15,153 bases of DNA from Akkermansiaceae bacterium. GTDB lineage: Bacteria; Verrucomicrobiota; Verrucomicrobiia; Verrucomicrobiales; Akkermansiaceae. The stretch spans positions 1 to 15,153 of the forward strand of contig WTJZ01000251.1 of assembly GCA_011524615.1 (NCBI GenBank). Reading direction: 5' to 3'. The translations under genes were made by a program, and so were the position numbers. Below the pieces are notes generated by a model. That model saw nothing but the letters and a program-made list of their open reading frames with translations, was not told the origin of the DNA and did not search any database. This document shows, piece by piece, positions 13,645-15,153 of this stretch; position 1 is the stretch's first letter, and every line of letters starts with the position of its first letter.

Positions 13645-15150
13645 TTACTTCAACGCAGCCGCATGCATGTCCTTTGTTCTCTGGCGGAGAGTGGCGAGGA
13701 TTTCTGCATTTTCCTCTAGATGCGCCACGTTCTTCATCTCGCTAGGATCGTTGACGAGATCATAGAGCTCTTCTACTACTGGATCATGCTCGTAGTAGAT
13801 AAAGTACTTCCACTTATCCGTACGCACGCCACGTGATCTATAGGAGCGATTATTAGCTAGGATCTCATCATTCGCAGCCTTGAGATCCGCTACTTTTCCA
13901 GCCTTCTTAGCCTGATGCGCGATCGAGTGCATCTCTTGGAGGAAGAGGTTCTCCATAAAGACGGTATCTCTCCATTCCTTACGATCAGCAGTGTTCTCGA
14001 GCAGACCTGTCAGTGAATGGCCTTGCATCATCTCTGGGACCTCTACTCCCGCTAAACTGAGGATCGTAGGAGCAATATCGACCGATGAGGTCATCAGAGA
14101 CTCCCTCTCTCCAGCACGCTTCATTCCTCGACCATCCCAGATGATGAGTGGAGCCTTCACTGACTCGTCATGGAGCAGAGCCTTGTCATGTAGGCCATGA
14201 GAACCTTGATAACGACCATTATCACTTGTGTAAATGATGACCGTATTCTCTAGTACCCCCATCTCTTTGAGCTTCTCTCTGAGTCGTGCCACTTGACTGT
14301 CGACCGTACGACCTTGTGAGGCAAAGCGACGCACTAGGTTCTGGTACTTCTGAGGTGTCCCCGTATGGTGCAGGTGGAGTGGTACTCCTCTGGCATACTT
14401 CTTCACCACATCAGGAAAGGTCGGGTTAGGCCCTTCATAGTAATTCTTGGGCACCGTCATCATGGTATCAGCGAAGTATTCCTTATCCGGTACATGCATA
14501 TCATGATCCGAATCATTCTTCACCGCATCGAAGCTCACAGAGAGCACAAACGGCTGATCCGTCTTATGCGTCTCTAGGAAGCGGATCATCGAGTCCCCCT
14601 TCTTCAGCGTTCTCTCCGTACGCTCACGTCCCTTTGACAGATCCTTAAAGGCCTCTGGATCATCAGCCCAACGAGCCCATCCCACATTAGAGTGCAGTCC
14701 GTGAGCATCATAGTAATCGAAGTATTTCTTCACCGTTTCCTTACCCCCATCGACATAGAATCCGAACTTACCAATAAACCCACTACGGTACCCGGCTTCC
14801 TTTAGTTTAGCATGATACGTATTGGCCATGCCCTCCTCAGTTACTGGGGTATTATGAGGATAGGTAAAGCCACTATTATGATTCGCAAAGTAGCGGCCAG
14901 TCATCACCGTTACCCTACTCGGCATACAGATCGCGACCGCGTAGTAAGCACTGTCAAAGGTCACGCCCTCCGCAGACAACTGATCAATATGAGTCGTCTC
15001 GAATTCTGGGCGCCCATAACACCCAAAGTTATCCCAGCGCTGGTCATCCGTCATGATATAGACGATGTTAGGACGCTTCTCCTCCGCAGAGAGGGAGCTA
15101 GCACCCATCGCTATTACCCCTAGCAGGGACATCAATTTATTTGTTCTCAT
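13645..15150 (-). CDS. Secreted sulfatase (Cys-type, formylglycine-dependent)
   Basis: The protein has 501 aa and begins with a signal peptide (about 1-22, cleavage after LSA), so it acts in the periplasm or outside. It belongs to the alkaline-phosphatase-superfamily sulfatases, which cleave sulfate esters from sugars and other organic compounds. The active-site signature is CMPSRVTVMTGR (75-86). Cys75 would be changed to formylglycine by a maturation enzyme not encoded here. Other conserved parts are the metal site PNIVYIMTDDQRWD (27-40, Asp35-Asp36), the second metal site IIYTSDNGRYQGSHGLHDKAL (parts within 305-325, Asp310-Asn311, His321), and the C-terminal WKYFIYYEHDPVVEELYDL (within residues 445-470), the usual sulfatase C-subdomain strand. 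The full gene is present, with its ATG 3 bp from the window edge, so promoter and upstream neighbours are out of sight. The natural substrate cannot be told from the sequence. Confidence 0.94.
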   Translation of the reverse strand: MRTNKLMSLLGVIAMGASSLSAEEKRPNIVYIMTDDQRWDNFGCYGRPEFETTHIDQLSAEGVTFDSAYYAVAICMPSRVTVMTGRYFANHNSGFTYPHNTPVTEEGMANTYHAKLKEAGYRSGFIGKFGFYVDGGKETVKKYFDYYDAHGLHSNVGWARWADDPEAFKDLSKGRERTERTLKKGDSMIRFLETHKTDQPFVLSVSFDAVKNDSDHDMHVPDKEYFADTMMTVPKNYYEGPNPTFPDVVKKYARGVPLHLHHTGTPQKYQNLVRRFASQGRTVDSQVARLREKLKEMGVLENTVIIYTSDNGRYQGSHGLHDKALLHDESVKAPLIIWDGRGMKRAGERESLMTSSVDIAPTILSLAGVEVPEMMQGHSLTGLLENTADRKEWRDTVFMENLFLQEMHSIAHQAKKAGKVADLKAANDEILANNRSYRSRGVRTDKWKYFIYYEHDPVVEELYDLVNDPSEMKNVAHLEENAEILATLRQRTKDMHAAALK

Positions 15151-15153
15151 CTA

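Noticed and set aside
1..15153. CRISPR arrays, tRNA or rRNA genes, insertion sequences, phage or toxin-antitoxin genes
   Set aside because: No spaced direct repeats, cloverleaf-like segments, transposase or integrase motifs were seen on either strand. Gaps between genes are all under about 150 bp.

Overview
The window reads as a chromosomal segment of a member of the Verrucomicrobiota, most likely Verrucomicrobiales and related to Akkermansia or Rubritalea. The main evidence is a five-gene block that matches, in order and in recognisable sequence, the pilus-like locus Amuc_1098 to Amuc_1102 of Akkermansia muciniphila. It includes a clear relative of Amuc_1100, the surface protein known for host TLR2 signalling. 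Base composition is moderate. Ordinary housekeeping genes (gyrB, rho, coaE, aroD) flank the block. I see no tRNA, rRNA, CRISPR array, insertion sequence or phage gene.

Layout, with everything on the minus strand unless noted: (1) 1-1072, the 5' part of gyrB, running off the left edge. (2) 1172-4134, the cluster coaE - rho - RNase D, with tight or overlapping junctions, ending in an intrinsic terminator just before gyrB. (3) 4193-11118, the pilus-like operon, transcribed as Amuc_1102-like -> PilM-PilN fusion -> Amuc_1100-like (PilO position) -> Amuc_1099-like -> TPR-secretin (Amuc_1098-like). It ends in a strong intrinsic terminator that abuts the GTG start of coaE. (4) 11119-11268, a divergent intergenic region. 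(5) 11269-13228, plus strand, aroD (type I dehydroquinase) followed 10 bp later by a membrane-anchored TAXI-family solute-binding protein. (6) 13225-13518, a PQ-loop/SemiSWEET-like small membrane protein whose stop codon interlocks with that of the TAXI gene. (7) 13558-13591, a symmetrical, probably bidirectional terminator. (8) 13645-15150, a secreted Cys-type sulfatase.

How the genes fit together: the five-gene block looks like the alignment complex and outer-membrane channel of a divergent type IV pilus-like machine. It has a cytoplasmic actin-fold PilM fused to a PilN-like membrane protein, a PilO-like single-pass protein, a fourth single-pass protein with a calcium-loop motif in the place of PilP, a secretin carrying its own TPR domain, and a small secreted protein. 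No pilin, PilB/PilT ATPase, PilC platform or prepilin peptidase is encoded here, so those parts are elsewhere or absent. The sulfatase and the two possible transport proteins suggest use of sulfated glycans and small solutes, but nothing ties them mechanistically to the pilus block.

The most unusual regulatory feature is that two intrinsic terminators run almost directly into start codons (coaE and gyrB), leaving no room for a separate promoter. Most starts in the window also lack a recognisable Shine-Dalgarno sequence.
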